Assembly (NCBI RefSeq): GCF_003614885.1 | Contig: NZ_QZMS01000007.1 | Location: 310,001-374,000 of the forward strand | Direction of reading: 5' to 3' | Source of the DNA: Photobacterium salinisoli | Lineage (GTDB): Bacteria; Pseudomonadota; Gammaproteobacteria; Enterobacterales; Vibrionaceae | DNA: 64,000 nt | In this document: piece by piece, positions 25,625 to 35,159 of the stretch | How the letters are laid out: every line of letters begins with the position of its first letter | Numbering within the stretch: position 1 is the stretch's first letter | Program-made: the position numbers and the translations under genes | Notes under the pieces: generated by a model | The model's database searches: none | Told to the model about the DNA's origin: nothing | The model's input: the letters and a program-made list of their open reading frames with translations, nothing else

Positions 25625-27715
25625 TCATTTTTCTTTGATGGTGTGTTCAATTACGCGCTTAAATGGAGGCAATGAATCGAGCAGTGCTTTGCCGTAGCGC
25701 CGTGTGATGATCCGTCTGTCGAGCAGCACAACTCTACCAAAATCTTGCTCTTTGCGCAGCAGCCGGCCCGCAGACTGGATCAGCTTCTTGCTGGCTTCCG
25801 GTACGGCAATCTGTAAAAAAGGATTGCCGCCCCGACTTTCAATGTATTCCGCATGCGCTTCTTCAACCGGCGAGGTAGGAACGCCAAACGGTATTTTGGT
25901 GATCACCAGGTTTCTCAAAAGGTGCCCGGGTAAATCAAGACCTTCTGAAAAGCTGCCGGTACCGAACAGAATGCTGGCTTTTCCTTGTTCACAATTGCTC
26001 TTGTGTTTTTCAAGGAGGATTGTACGTGACTCTTCGCCTTGTACCAGCAGTTCCCAGCTGTTTTTTTGACAAAGCGGCTTTAAGGCTTCGGCAACTTTGT
26101 TCATTTGCCAGTATGAAGAAAACAGCACCAGACTAGCGGTCTCGCCTTCAAAATACTCAGGCAAGGTTTCTATCAGTAAGTCAGTGAACTGCTCAGCCTG
26201 TGGCTCGCATTTCATCTGCGGGATCACCAACCGGCCGTTATTCTGGTAATCAAACGGTGAGGCGAGGGCAAGAAAGCGTGTCCCTTCTGTTTCGCTGATA
26301 CCGGCCTGACGGCAGAAATAACTGAATTGATTCAGAGCCCTGAGTGTCGCCGACACTAAAATAGCGCCTGCTGCCCGGCTCCACAGGAGCTGATCGAGAC
26401 GATAGCCGATTTCCAGCGGGGATACCTGAACGATAAAGTCCCCGTCCTGTTCCGGGGTTTTTTCCAGCCAGCGCGCTAACGGGGCGCCATGCTCTTTGAT
26501 GGGCTGCGCCATGAGCGACCAGACTTTCTCAAGGTTTTCAAGGCGCTGCAGATAGTGGCCTGATTCTGCCAATGCCGGTTCCGCACTGCGCGCCGGTACT
26601 TCGTCATCTTTCAGGCGCTCAGTGATCATGTCATGCATTTTCGCCAGAGATTGCCTGGCTTTTTTGCTGGCATCACGGCAACCCTGCGCCTCTTCCGCCA
26701 GCCAGGCAGGCAGTTCGCCGTGCGGAAAACGGTAACTGCCGTCTTTGCTGAATACCGCAGGATCGACCTGACTGGCTAACTGGCGTAACGTCGGCACTAA
26801 ATGCTGGATGGATTCCTGCAGGGTATTCTGAAAACGGCCAGCTTTTTGGGCATCAGCCAGATCGGCCAGCTTACTGACCGACTGATTGAGTTTTTCCAGC
26901 CAGTTACTGGCACCTTTCAGGCTGGCGGCCGCAGCGGAAAAGTCCCTCGCCACTTGCGGCAGGTGGTGTGCTTCGTCAATGGCATAAATGGTGTGTTCAG
27001 GCTCTGACAATATGATGCCGCCGCCTAACTCCAGATCGGCCATCAGCAGGGCATGATTGGCAATAATCACATCGGCTTTATCCATGTGCTCTCTGGCTTT
27101 CGCAAAAGGGCAGCTTCTGTGTTTGGCCATGCCGGAATTGCAACTGTGCTTATCCGAGACGATTTGCTGCCAGACACGATCAGGCACCACAGTGGGCCAG
27201 CTGTCTCTGTCGCCATCCCACTTTCCCTGCTGCCAGGCGGCAAGCATGCGCTTAAGCATATTGAGATCAGACTTTTTCGGTTTCTCTTGCCAGAGCGCCA
27301 GCTGACCGTCGTCCTGACCGGCACAGCTGGCTTCAAGGCGATGACTGCAACAGTAACGCTGACGGCCCTTCGCCAGGATAAAACTAAATTCTTTCGGAAA
27401 AATTTGCCTGAAAAGCGGTAAATCCTTATGAACCAGCTGTTCTTGTAAGGCAACGGTTGCTGTCGCGATCAGTACTTTTTTGTTATTGAACAGGGCAAAC
27501 GGGATACACCCCATCAGATACGACAGGGACTTGCCTATGCCTGTACCTGCCTCCGCAACCAGCATACGGTGTTTATCATGGTATTCGCCTGATAGCGTTT
27601 TCGCGATTTCAGCAACCAGATAGTTTTGTGCACGACGGGGTATAAAATGCTCAAGTTGTGCACTCAGGTTGGTATAGCACTGTTTAATATCAGTTTTTAT
27701 CTGGTTGTGAAGCAT
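25625..27715 (-). CDS. dinG: DinG, ATP-dependent DNA helicase
   Basis: A 696-residue superfamily 2 helicase of the XPD/DinG group. Walker A is EAGTGIGKS, the DEAH box is AIDEAHHLP, and there is an iron-sulfur cluster domain with cysteines in RYCCSHRLEASCAG and CNSGMAKHRSCPF. Helicase motifs V/VI are FGTGSFSEGLDLPG and QSAGRLLRKEQDFG. It unwinds R-loops and forked DNA. In E. coli dinG is an SOS gene, but I see no CTGT-N8-ACAG box upstream here. The promoter probably lies in 27720-27770. Confidence 0.93.
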   Translation of the reverse strand: MLHNQIKTDIKQCYTNLSAQLEHFIPRRAQNYLVAEIAKTLSGEYHDKHRMLVAEAGTGIGKSLSYLMGCIPFALFNNKKVLIATATVALQEQLVHKDLPLFRQIFPKEFSFILAKGRQRYCCSHRLEASCAGQDDGQLALWQEKPKKSDLNMLKRMLAAWQQGKWDGDRDSWPTVVPDRVWQQIVSDKHSCNSGMAKHRSCPFAKAREHMDKADVIIANHALLMADLELGGGIILSEPEHTIYAIDEAHHLPQVARDFSAAAASLKGASNWLEKLNQSVSKLADLADAQKAGRFQNTLQESIQHLVPTLRQLASQVDPAVFSKDGSYRFPHGELPAWLAEEAQGCRDASKKARQSLAKMHDMITERLKDDEVPARSAEPALAESGHYLQRLENLEKVWSLMAQPIKEHGAPLARWLEKTPEQDGDFIVQVSPLEIGYRLDQLLWSRAAGAILVSATLRALNQFSYFCRQAGISETEGTRFLALASPFDYQNNGRLVIPQMKCEPQAEQFTDLLIETLPEYFEGETASLVLFSSYWQMNKVAEALKPLCQKNSWELLVQGEESRTILLEKHKSNCEQGKASILFGTGSFSEGLDLPGHLLRNLVITKIPFGVPTSPVEEAHAEYIESRGGNPFLQIAVPEASKKLIQSAGRLLRKEQDFGRVVLLDRRIITRRYGKALLDSLPPFKRVIEHTIKEK

Positions 27716-28265
27716 GACTGAAACTTAATCTTGGTTGGGGCTGACATTATAACACGAAGCTCTGGTCATGGAGCCTCTCGCTGATCCTCGTGCATTTTTA
27801 ACTTGAAATGGGATTCTCCTCACGAAATAAGATTGAACCTCAGTTGAATGGCGGGTTGTTAACCACTTGATTAATCCAATGTTCTTATATTTAACTAAAA
27901 TGAAGTGTAATATTCTACTTTTGTGGTGTTTTAAATGCTTTTGTGGCTATAAATTCTTTTATTTGACGCTATTAAGTAACCATTAAATTCCATGTGATAA
28001 GTGTGTCTTTGTTAAATTTATGCTAAATAATAAAGCTAAGTTATTGAATATAAAGGCCGTAAGAAAAATTTGTTGTTACACAGTGAGAATTTGACATGGT
28101 AATAATTTCTCTGTCAGGATGAGTTCCGCAAGTTACGCCATCCCGGCATGGTTTTGCATGGTCAGGTTTTTCTGAGCCGCACACAGGCTGCCGGGAAGGG
28201 ATATAAAAAAACAATAGGGATTCTGGAAATAGGAATTCCATCCATAAGAAAAGGCAGTGGATATC
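27716..28265. other. Long AT-rich region between dinG and the porin gene
   Basis: A non-coding stretch of 550 bases, strongly AT-rich from about 27850 to 28110. A -35-like TTGACA occurs at 28091-28096 without a convincing -10 at the usual spacing. The last 60 bases probably carry the porin leader; AAGGCAG stands near the start. No RNA gene is recognised. Such long leaders are common before regulated porin genes. Confidence 0.4.
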
Positions 28266-29216
28266 ATGAAAAAAACGCTAATTGCACTATCTGTACTGGC
28301 TGCAGGCTCTGCAAACGCTTCTGTTAACCTGTTGGACCAAGACGGCGTTATCGTCGATTTGTCTGGTTCTGCTGAAGTTCAGCTGTTCCAAGGCATTGTT
28401 GCCGATACTACAGATTCAGATCCAACTATCCGTCTGGATGATGGTGACATCACGCTGAACACCACTATCCCGGTTAACAACAACCTGAACGTGGTTGCTG
28501 GTCTGAGCTTTGACCTGTCTAACACTAATGACAATGGTAGCTCTTCTGATTTCTTCAATGACGAGCTGTATGCTGGTTTCCAAGGTGCAAGCTTTGGTAC
28601 TCTGACTTTCGGTCGTCAGTTCCTGATCTCTGATGATGCAGGTATCGGCAAAGACTACGAAATGGGTCTGGAGCAGCTGGATCTGGGTAAAACTCAGGGC
28701 AGTGAAGTTGTTAAGTACGTTTACGACAACGGCCAGTTCTATTTCGGCGCTTCTCACGACATTAACGCGGACGACAACGGTGGTATCACTGATGCACGTC
28801 TGGGTGCGCGTTTTGCCGGTCTGGATGTACGTGGCTACTACTACACCTCTGATGATGTAGGCGCAGTTGGTAACGAAGTTGACGGTTACAACATCGAAGC
28901 TGAATATATCTTCAATGCATTCGCTCTGGCTGCATCTTACGGTAATGTTGAAGAGAACAATGCTGATACTGACCTTGTCGAAGTAGCTGGTTCATACACT
29001 ATGGGCAAGAACACCTTCGCTCTGGGTTATGTATTTGCTGACCTGGAAAGCGATCCAAAAGCCGGTGGTTTGGAAAACGATTACAACAACGTATATGCAA
29101 ACGTGACTCACCAACTGCACAGCAACGTGAAGCTGTATGCTGAGCTGGGTTGGGCTGATTCAGACAAATATGACCTGGATCTGGGCTACGTAGCAGGTAT
29201 GGAAGTACTGTTCTAA
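28266..29216 (+). CDS. Gram-negative outer-membrane porin
   Basis: A 316-residue general porin (Porin_4 type, OmpU/OmpL-like). The signal peptide MKKTLIALSVLAAGSANA is followed by alternating amphipathic beta strands (VDLSGSAEVQLFQGI, NNLNVVAGLSFDLSN, LYAGFQGASFGTLTFGRQ) and a C-terminal strand ending in Phe (YVAGMEVLF), the BAM recognition signal. The mature protein is acidic, as usual in marine vibrios. Codon use is strongly biased, suggesting high expression. ATG 28266 is chosen over the in-frame GTG at 28257 because the signal peptide begins there. toxRS lies 6-7 kb away, and porins are classic ToxR targets. Confidence 0.92.
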   Translation: MKKTLIALSVLAAGSANASVNLLDQDGVIVDLSGSAEVQLFQGIVADTTDSDPTIRLDDGDITLNTTIPVNNNLNVVAGLSFDLSNTNDNGSSSDFFNDELYAGFQGASFGTLTFGRQFLISDDAGIGKDYEMGLEQLDLGKTQGSEVVKYVYDNGQFYFGASHDINADDNGGITDARLGARFAGLDVRGYYYTSDDVGAVGNEVDGYNIEAEYIFNAFALAASYGNVEENNADTDLVEVAGSYTMGKNTFALGYVFADLESDPKAGGLENDYNNVYANVTHQLHSNVKLYAELGWADSDKYDLDLGYVAGMEVLF

Positions 29217-29247
29217 GAACGGTTTCTACCAGTACACAGATATTGCA

Positions 29248-29273
29248 AAAGCCGCCGTTTGGGCGGCTTTTTG
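29248..29273 (+). terminator. Rho-independent terminator of the porin gene
   Basis: A 9-bp perfect stem AAAGCCGCC / GGCGGCTTT with a 5-base loop, running into T residues, 31 bases after the porin stop. Confidence 0.9.
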
Positions 29274-29306
29274 TTTTGGTGAACAAGATAACAAGACTGA
29301 TTGGCT

Positions 29307-29936
29307 ATGAAAAAAATTCTTTTATTTGCCTCGCTGCTGGCGACGCATGTGCAGGCGGCAACCCTGTCGGTAAGCAATGGTATTGAGCTGTTGGTGGTAG
29401 ACGGCAAAGAAGTGAGTACATCGCTGTGGTCACGAGCGACAGAGGTGGAGCTGCCAGCAGGTAAGCACCAGGTGGTTTTGCGTTATGATGCCGAACTGAA
29501 AAACGGCAGCAAGAATACCATTTATACCACCCGGCCCTACTTATTTGAGTTAACTATGCCGGCGCAGGATGCCCGCATTGAGCTGCCGGCTATGGTTGCT
29601 CTCAGCCAGGCTCAGGCTTATTTCCAGCGCGGCCCTGAATGGACGCTGGTGCTGGCCGATGGCAGCAAACGCGTTTTACCTTTTGTGGAATTGCAGGGCG
29701 ATGGCGTTGCGGCATTCAGCGATATGGAAAAGTTGGTTGCTGAATATAACCGCCAGCACGGTATTACGTTTGAACAGGGCTATGCTGTTGATCTACAGCA
29801 AGCGGCAGTGGAAGTCGGGCAAGACGGCAGAGTAGAAATTACCGGTGATTCGCTGGCGCAACTTAAGTTGTGGTACAGCAAAGCGAAACCTGAAGAAAAA
29901 GCCGCCTTCAAGGCATGGATGGCTAACCAGCCATAA
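29307..29936 (+). CDS. DUF2057 family exported protein (YccT/CsgI-like)
   Basis: A 209-residue protein with a signal peptide ([17 protein letters not shown]). The DUF2057 pattern is visible: [19 protein letters not shown], then [18 protein letters not shown] and [20 protein letters not shown]. The enteric homologue is a periplasmic inhibitor of curli assembly; whether that applies here is unknown. ATG 29307 is preferred over the TTG two codons earlier. It lies behind the porin terminator and has its own transcription start or read-through. Confidence 0.82.
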   Translation: MKKILLFASLLATHVQAATLSVSNGIELLVVDGKEVSTSLWSRATEVELPAGKHQVVLRYDAELKNGSKNTIYTTRPYLFELTMPAQDARIELPAMVALSQAQAYFQRGPEWTLVLADGSKRVLPFVELQGDGVAAFSDMEKLVAEYNRQHGITFEQGYAVDLQQAAVEVGQDGRVEITGDSLAQLKLWYSKAKPEEKAAFKAWMANQP

Positions 29937-29955
29937 AGGCGAGGCGCTGAGGGAC

Positions 29956-30003
29956 AATACCACTATCAGGTGAGGGCGGGTTATGAGCGCTGATGGTGGT
30001 ATT
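29956..30003. repeat. Long hairpin between convergent genes
   Basis: Arms of 14 bp (AATACCACTATCAG / CTGATGGTGGTATT, one T-G pair) with a 20-base loop. The right arm overlaps the last codons of the TraR/DksA-like gene. No T-run is seen, so its role as a terminator is uncertain. Confidence 0.45.
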
Positions 30004-30343
30004 TACTGTGTGACTGACACTGATGGCAGCGGGGTTGAGCGGGGTCCTGGTCTAGAGTGGCGGCATCAATCGGCTCTTCGCAGTCGGTACAAATACCGTA
30101 CAAATCTAACCGTATTGCACATAATGCGGCATCAATAGCTTCCAGGCGCCGTGCTTTTCGTCTTAGTGCCGGTTCGGCGCTATGAGTTGCCAGCGTCAGC
30201 AATTCGTTGATGGTTTTTTCGGGCGGGTTGTTTTCTGTGCTGTCAGCACGAATAGCATTCAGCGCTGAATAGAGTTCCACTGAAAGTGCCTCATATTCTT
30301 GCTCCAGTCGAGAGGACTGCTGTTGCAGGTAATCACTATTCAT
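29981..30343 (-). CDS. TraR/DksA-family C4 zinc-finger protein
   Basis: A 120-residue DksA-like protein. The helical N-part (SSRLEQEYEALSVELYSALN) is followed by a four-cysteine finger GICTDCEEPI with C-x2-C in RCHQCQ. It is shorter than DksA (151), and the coiled-coil tip lacks the paired Asp seen in DksA, so it may bind the RNA polymerase secondary channel with a different outcome. AGGAGTC stands before the ATG. It is convergent with the DUF2057 gene; a 14-bp hairpin overlaps its 3' end. Confidence 0.82.
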   Translation of the reverse strand: MNSDYLQQQSSRLEQEYEALSVELYSALNAIRADSTENNPPEKTINELLTLATHSAEPALRRKARRLEAIDAALCAIRLDLYGICTDCEEPIDAATLDQDPAQPRCHQCQSHSKYHHQRS

Positions 30344-30551
30344 AGAGAGACTCCTAGGTAAACTGAATCACAGTGTATGCCTAAACGCCACGCCAATACT
30401 GACTTAAGTCAAAGCAACAGCAGAATAACCCTTCTTTTTGTCGGTTTTTGTTATCAATAGAATGCTTTATAGTTCCGTGCTGTTTTTATGTGGTCACTTT
30501 GCCACTTTTTTCTATTTTTCAGTACGTTAAACTTAGGAAAAGGAAGATATA

Positions 30552-30668
30552 ATGGAACATGATTTCAAAGAACCGTATAATCTTAATTACTTTATCGGTT
30601 TTCTGATTGCTATGCTGCTGCCGACATTACCTGCAAGCCTGACCTGGCTGGGTATTCTGAGCAATTAA
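30552..30668 (+). CDS. 38-residue membrane peptide
   Basis: An open frame from ATG 30552 to TAA 30668 with AAAAGGAAG 7 bases upstream. The product begins MEHDFKEPYNLNYF and then has one hydrophobic helix (IGFLIAMLLPTLPASLTWLG). It fits a single-pass small inner-membrane protein and lies 51 bases before ybaN on the same strand. I do not recognise the family. The good ribosome site and clean N-terminal polar/helix split support a real gene. Confidence 0.6.
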   Translation: MEHDFKEPYNLNYFIGFLIAMLLPTLPASLTWLGILSN

Positions 30669-30719
30669 TCCGCCAGCAGCGGAAAGCCTGAAACAGGCTG
30701 AAAGTAAAAGAGAGGGAAT

Positions 30720-31121
30720 GTGAAACAACTGATCTGGCGAACCCTGTTGCTGGTTTCCGGCTGGTGTTTCGTAACCTTAGGCGTATTGGGTATTTTCCTT
30801 CCTCTTTTACCTACCACTGTCTTTTTATTGTTAGCCAGCGCCTGCTTCATGCGTGGCTCCCCCCGAATACACTCCTGGCTGCACAACCATCCTAAATTGG
30901 GCCCTGTACTGGATAACTGGCATCAGCATCATGCCATCAGTCGATCAGTCAAACGTCGTGCCAATCTGACCATAACGCTCAGTTTTGCTTTCTCTATCTT
31001 GATCGTGCCTGTCTCCTGGGTCAAAGCTTTACTGTTTGTGATTGCTATTGTTCTGCTGATTTGGTTTAACCGCTTACCTGTCAGGGAAACGGAATGTTCA
31101 GGACGCGGTGAAAGCCGTTAG
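30720..31121 (+). CDS. ybaN: YbaN family inner-membrane protein (DUF454)
   Basis: A 133-residue membrane protein with two N-terminal hydrophobic segments and a C-terminal pair. The DUF454 signature is clear: GVLGIFLPLLPTTVFLLLAS, then CFMRGSPRIHSWLHNHPKLG. It starts at GTG 30720 after AGAGGGAAT; the overlapping ATG is in another frame and stops at once. Function is unknown. Its place before apt-dnaX-ybaB-recR is conserved with E. coli. Confidence 0.9.
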   Translation: MKQLIWRTLLLVSGWCFVTLGVLGIFLPLLPTTVFLLLASACFMRGSPRIHSWLHNHPKLGPVLDNWHQHHAISRSVKRRANLTITLSFAFSILIVPVSWVKALLFVIAIVLLIWFNRLPVRETECSGRGESR

Positions 31122-31259
31122 CCCCTGTGAGCTCTTACATTTCAGAGTGAAAGTTGCCCCTTACTGTAAAAATCACTACTATTTGCGCCTAAACTGCCTG
31201 ATCACAGGCGTCAAATACCTAAACAGACTGCTGTAAATATGCAGCCGGTGGAAAAGACT

Positions 31260-31820
31260 ATGAGCCAAGATACCCTTGTCCAAGACGATTTCAGTTTGAT
31301 CAAAAACAGCATCAAAACGGTTCCGGATTATCCTAAGCCAGGCATACTGTTTCGCGATGTCACCAGCCTGATGGAAGACCCGGCCGCGTACGGTGCGACG
31401 ATGCAAATTTTACATCAGCAGTTCAGTGACAAAGGGATTACCAAAGTTGTTGGCACCGAGGCTCGGGGCTTTCTGTTCGGCGCCCCGCTGGCGCTGGCTC
31501 TGGGTGTCGGTTTTGTACCGGTTCGCAAGCCGGGTAAATTGCCGCGAAATGTTATCAGCGAAAGTTATGAGCTTGAATATGGCCAGGATACGCTGGAAAT
31601 CCATGTAGACGCCATTGTCGAAGGCGATAAAGTCTTACTGGTTGACGATCTGCTGGCAACTGGCGGCACCATTGAAGCCACCACGAAACTGGTTCGTCGT
31701 TTGGGCGGCATTGTGGAAGATGCGGCTTTTGTCATTAATCTGCCTGAGATTGGTGGTCAGCAGCGTTTGCGTAATATTGGCCTCAACGTTTTCAGCATCT
31801 GTGACTTTGACGGTCATTGA
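31260..31820 (+). CDS. apt: Adenine phosphoribosyltransferase
   Basis: A 186-residue purine salvage enzyme making AMP from adenine and PRPP. The PRPP-binding loop is [13 protein letters not shown] and the family motifs [33 protein letters not shown] and RKPGKLP are all present. ATG 31260 gives the usual length (about 183); an ATG seven codons earlier lacks a ribosome site. It stands between ybaN and dnaX as in enterics. Confidence 0.95.
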   Translation: MSQDTLVQDDFSLIKNSIKTVPDYPKPGILFRDVTSLMEDPAAYGATMQILHQQFSDKGITKVVGTEARGFLFGAPLALALGVGFVPVRKPGKLPRNVISESYELEYGQDTLEIHVDAIVEGDKVLLVDDLLATGGTIEATTKLVRRLGGIVEDAAFVINLPEIGGQQRLRNIGLNVFSICDFDGH

Positions 31821-32009
31821 TAGAACCGTTCTGCTTAAATCTGGGGGATGTGGATTTTCAGGTTAAAATGTTGTCAGTAGCAATCTGGAAAGAGAAACAT
31901 CCCCTTGAGTTCTCTCGCGCCTTTTCACTCCCTGTGCTAGCATGGTCGACTGGATTCAGTCTGGCGGATCACCGTCACTGATTGATCGGATTCTGTAGGA
32001 TTTATCACC

Positions 32010-34133
32010 ATGAGTTACCAGGTTCTGGCTCGGAAATGGCGGCCGCATCGTTTTGACGATGTAGTCGGCCAATCCCATGTCCTGACAGCCCTGACCAATG
32101 CGCTGACACATAACCGACTTCATCATGCTTACCTGTTCAGTGGTACCCGTGGCGTAGGTAAAACAACCATTGCCCGCCTGTTTGCCAAGGGACTCAACTG
32201 TGAACAGGGCATCACGGCATCCCCCTGCGGTAAGTGCCATACTTGTCTTGAAATCGAGCAGGGGCGTTTTGTTGATCTGCTGGAAATTGATGCCGCTTCC
32301 AGAACAAAGGTCGAAGATACCCGGGAACTGCTGGATAACGTGCAGTACAAACCGGCGCGGGGGCGCTTCAAGATCTATTTGATTGATGAAGTGCATATGC
32401 TGTCTCGTCACAGCTTTAATGCCTTGCTGAAAACGCTGGAAGAGCCGCCAGAGCACGTTAAATTCATTCTGGCGACCACAGATCCACAAAAACTGCCTGC
32501 GACGATTCTTTCCCGTTGCCTGCAGTTTCATCTCAAGCATCTGGATAATACCCAGATCCAACAACAGCTGAACCATGTCCTGACAGAAGAAGGGGTCAGC
32601 TTCGAGAGTAATGCACTGAGTTTGCTGGCACGAGCAGCAGAAGGCAGTATGCGTGATGCACTCAGCCTTACCGATCAGGCGATTGCGCTGGGTAATGGCC
32701 AGGTACAGTCAGATACCGTTGCGGCTATGCTGGGTACACTCAATACAGAGCAGGCGCTGTATCTGCTGGAGGCTATGGCTCAGGGCCAGGTCGAGCCAGC
32801 AATGGCCTGCCTGGCAGAACTGGCCGCCGTTGGTGTGGAGTGGGATAGCTTACTGAGTGAATTAGCTGCGCAGCTTCACCGTGTGGCCATGTATCAGGTG
32901 TTACCCGCTGCGCTTGATCTGTCTGCGCCTGATGCCGACAGAATTGTCCTGCTGGCCAAATCGATGTCGCCACAGGATGTGCAGCTGCACTATCAGATAG
33001 CATTGCAGGGACGCCAGGACTTACCTTTGGCACCGGATGGCCGTACCGGGCTGGAAATGGTGCTGTTGCGTATGCTGGCATTCCGTCCTGTCGCGGCGGG
33101 AGCATTAACCCCGCAGGCAGTTCCGGTACCGGCATCAGCACCTGCTGGCCGTCCGGCTGCGTCTCAGACAAGAGCGATACCTCAGGACTCTTCACCGGTT
33201 CCACCGGCCAGGCCGTCTGAACCGGCAAGACCGTTATCTGAAGGTGACTCACCTTCTCAGCCTGTCGCCGCTTCTGAGCCGGCAAGGGCTCCGGAGTATG
33301 CTCCTGAGCCGCAAACGGCATCTCAGCCTGTGATGCACACGCAGCCGACTGAGCACAACCAGCCTCAGTCAGCGGCAATGACACAGGCTGCATCACCGGC
33401 GTCCGGGCTGCTGGCAGCAAGAAATCGCTTGCGCAGCCAGAGCCGGCGAGGCCAGGAATCTGCCGAGCCAAAAAAGACTGAACCGGCATCGGTGAAGAAA
33501 CCTGCTTCCAGTGTTCTGGAACGGATCACGAACCAGCATGCTGGTCGTCGTTCTCAGCCAGCAGGTGCAAATCACGGATCGCCGGTTGCTCAGCTGTCGG
33601 CGGCTGAGCCGGTCAAGACTGAGGATTATCAGTGGCAGCCGACGAGCCAGCCTGAGCCAGATACTCAATCGCCAGCAGTGATCGCGCCAACCGAGCTCAA
33701 GCAAGCGCTGGAGCACGAAAAAACACCAGAGATGGCAGAACAGCTTGTCAGTGAAGCGGCAAAGCAGGATAGTTGGTCTGAACTGGTGACTCGGTTAAAT
33801 ACCGATCGTTTAGTTCAGCAACTGGCATTAAATTCTGCGATGGAGCAGCAAGGCAGTGAACTGATTCTGTATCTGCGTCCGTCTCAGCAACATCTGGATA
33901 CACCAAAAGCCAGAGCTCAGTTAAGCACAGCGCTGGCTGAGATACTGGGACACGAGATAGAATTACACATCAAGCCTGGTGATAATGGGCGTACCCCCCT
34001 CGAATGGCGGGAGTTTATTTATCAACAGAAACTGGATCAGGCTAAGACAAGTCTGCAGCAGGATCCTCACGTGACTTTCATCTGTCAGCGATTCAGTGCT
34101 GTACTTGATGAAGAGAGCGTAAGACCCTTATAA
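32010..34133 (+). CDS. dnaX: DNA polymerase III subunits tau and gamma
   Basis: The clamp-loader ATPase, 707 residues as tau. The AAA+ domain has Walker [10 protein letters not shown] (about 44-52), a zinc module with four cysteines ([16 protein letters not shown]), Walker [10 protein letters not shown] and the SRC finger LSRCLQF. A Pro/Ala/Gln-rich linker (about 370-580) precedes the tau-specific C-terminal domain that binds the polymerase alpha subunit and DnaB. A slippery heptamer at 33470-33476 should yield the shorter gamma form of about 490 residues. Confidence 0.96.
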   Translation: MSYQVLARKWRPHRFDDVVGQSHVLTALTNALTHNRLHHAYLFSGTRGVGKTTIARLFAKGLNCEQGITASPCGKCHTCLEIEQGRFVDLLEIDAASRTKVEDTRELLDNVQYKPARGRFKIYLIDEVHMLSRHSFNALLKTLEEPPEHVKFILATTDPQKLPATILSRCLQFHLKHLDNTQIQQQLNHVLTEEGVSFESNALSLLARAAEGSMRDALSLTDQAIALGNGQVQSDTVAAMLGTLNTEQALYLLEAMAQGQVEPAMACLAELAAVGVEWDSLLSELAAQLHRVAMYQVLPAALDLSAPDADRIVLLAKSMSPQDVQLHYQIALQGRQDLPLAPDGRTGLEMVLLRMLAFRPVAAGALTPQAVPVPASAPAGRPAASQTRAIPQDSSPVPPARPSEPARPLSEGDSPSQPVAASEPARAPEYAPEPQTASQPVMHTQPTEHNQPQSAAMTQAASPASGLLAARNRLRSQSRRGQESAEPKKTEPASVKKPASSVLERITNQHAGRRSQPAGANHGSPVAQLSAAEPVKTEDYQWQPTSQPEPDTQSPAVIAPTELKQALEHEKTPEMAEQLVSEAAKQDSWSELVTRLNTDRLVQQLALNSAMEQQGSELILYLRPSQQHLDTPKARAQLSTALAEILGHEIELHIKPGDNGRTPLEWREFIYQQKLDQAKTSLQQDPHVTFICQRFSAVLDEESVRPL
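33470..33481 (+). promoter_or_regulatory. dnaX: Programmed -1 ribosomal frameshift site in dnaX
   Basis: A-AAA-AAG occupies 33470-33476 in the register needed for tandem slippage (codons 488-489). In the -1 frame the next codon is GAC and then TGA at 33479-33481, so gamma would end one residue after the shift. E. coli dnaX uses the same heptamer and also stops one codon on. A purine-rich CAGGAA lies about 12 bases upstream. A downstream stem is possible (ACTGAA with TTCCAGT) but was not folded. Confidence 0.82.
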
Positions 34134-34161
34134 ATTAACCAGACCGATAGAGAGAGAAGAT

Positions 34162-34491
34162 ATGTTTGGTAAAGGTGGTATGGCGAATATGATGAAGCAG
34201 GCGCAGCAGATGCAAGAGCGTATGCAGCAAATGCAGGAAGAAATCGCCAACATGGAAGTGACAGGTGAAGCCGGTGCCGGCATGGTAAAAGTGACCCTGA
34301 CCGGCAGTCACAGCGTCCGTCGTGTTGAGCTCGATGACAGCTTGATGGAAGACGATAAAGATATGCTGGAGGATCTGATTGCGGCGGCGTTTAACGATGC
34401 TGCCCGTCGTATCGAAGAAGCACAGAAAGAAAAAATGGCCAGTGTAACCGGCGGCATGAATCTGCCCGCTGGCTTTAAGATGCCATTTTAA
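34162..34491 (+). CDS. ybaB: YbaB/EbfC nucleoid-associated protein
   Basis: A 109-residue DNA-binding protein. It has a methionine- and glutamine-rich N-terminal helix ([20 protein letters not shown]) and then the family core [20 protein letters not shown]. It binds DNA as a tweezer-like dimer. It is located between dnaX and recR, with recR starting 4 bases after its stop, the usual operon order. Ribosome site GAGAGAAG. Confidence 0.95.
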   Translation: MFGKGGMANMMKQAQQMQERMQQMQEEIANMEVTGEAGAGMVKVTLTGSHSVRRVELDDSLMEDDKDMLEDLIAAAFNDAARRIEEAQKEKMASVTGGMNLPAGFKMPF

Positions 34492-34494
34492 TCA

Positions 34495-35097
34495 ATGCGT
34501 ACCAGTCCGTTACTTGAGCAGTTGATGGACGCGCTGCGCTGCCTGCCCGGTGTTGGGCCAAAATCAGCGCAGCGTATGGCTTTCAGCCTGTTGCAACGCA
34601 ACCGTCAGGGTGGGTTGCAGCTGGCTGATGTGCTGGGCAAAGCCATGACTGAAATCGGTCATTGCCGCGATTGCCGGACCTTCACTGAAGAAGACGTGTG
34701 TGCTATCTGCGACAATCCCCGTCGTCTGGAAAATGGCCAGATTTGTGTGGTGGAAAGCCCGGCAGATATTATGGCCGTTGAAGCGACGGGCCAGTTTTCA
34801 GGCCGATATTTTGTTCTGATGGGACATCTATCGCCATTAGATGGCATCGGCCCGAGCGATATCGGGCTGGATGTGCTGGAATACCGTTTGCAGAACGAGC
34901 AGATTGCCGAGCTGATCCTGGCCACCAACCCGACGGTTGAAGGCGAGGCGACTGCACATTTTATTGCCGAACTTTGCCAGGCTTATCAAGTACCTGCTAC
35001 CCGGATTGCACATGGTGTACCGGTTGGCGGCGAGCTTGAGCTGGTGGATGGGACAACACTGTCGCATTCTCTGGCTGGTCGCCAGAAACTGTATTAA
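34495..35097 (+). CDS. recR: RecR recombination mediator
   Basis: A 200-residue RecFOR-pathway protein. In order: the helix-hairpin-helix [14 protein letters not shown], a C4 zinc finger ([16 protein letters not shown]), and a Toprim domain with [12 protein letters not shown] and [12 protein letters not shown]. The C-terminal Walker-B-like part is [11 protein letters not shown] in the family and [12 protein letters not shown] here. It ends the dnaX-ybaB-recR unit at a strong terminator. Confidence 0.96.
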   Translation: MRTSPLLEQLMDALRCLPGVGPKSAQRMAFSLLQRNRQGGLQLADVLGKAMTEIGHCRDCRTFTEEDVCAICDNPRRLENGQICVVESPADIMAVEATGQFSGRYFVLMGHLSPLDGIGPSDIGLDVLEYRLQNEQIAELILATNPTVEGEATAHFIAELCQAYQVPATRIAHGVPVGGELELVDGTTLSHSLAGRQKLY

Positions 35098-35130
35098 CGC
35101 CTTTTTCCCGCATTCTGACGTACTATGAAT

Positions 35131-35157
35131 AACCGACGATTATCGTCGGTTTTTTTT
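35131..35157. terminator. Terminator between recR and toxS
   Basis: A 9-bp perfect stem AACCGACGA / TCGTCGGTT with a 3-base loop and a run of seven further T. It serves recR on the plus strand and may also serve toxS, which converges on it. Confidence 0.9.
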
Positions 35158-35159
35158 CG

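Noticed and set aside
27716-27790. LexA (SOS) box upstream of dinG
   Set aside because: I looked for CTGT-N8-ACAG or a close variant and found none; SOS control cannot be claimed.
27990-28050. ToxR-type TNAAA repeats before the porin
   Set aside because: The region is so AT-rich that TTAAA-like words occur by chance, and none had the expected spacing.
28041-28241. A 66-codon minus-strand frame before the porin gene
   Set aside because: No ribosome site, odd composition, and it lies in the likely promoter/leader of the porin gene.
32773-33489. A 238-codon minus-strand frame in dnaX
   Set aside because: It mirrors the Pro/Ala/Gln-rich tau linker; low-complexity shadow.
34495-35157. Possible attenuator after recR
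   Set aside because: The hairpin with eight T simply follows the stop and lies between convergent genes, so a plain terminator explains it.
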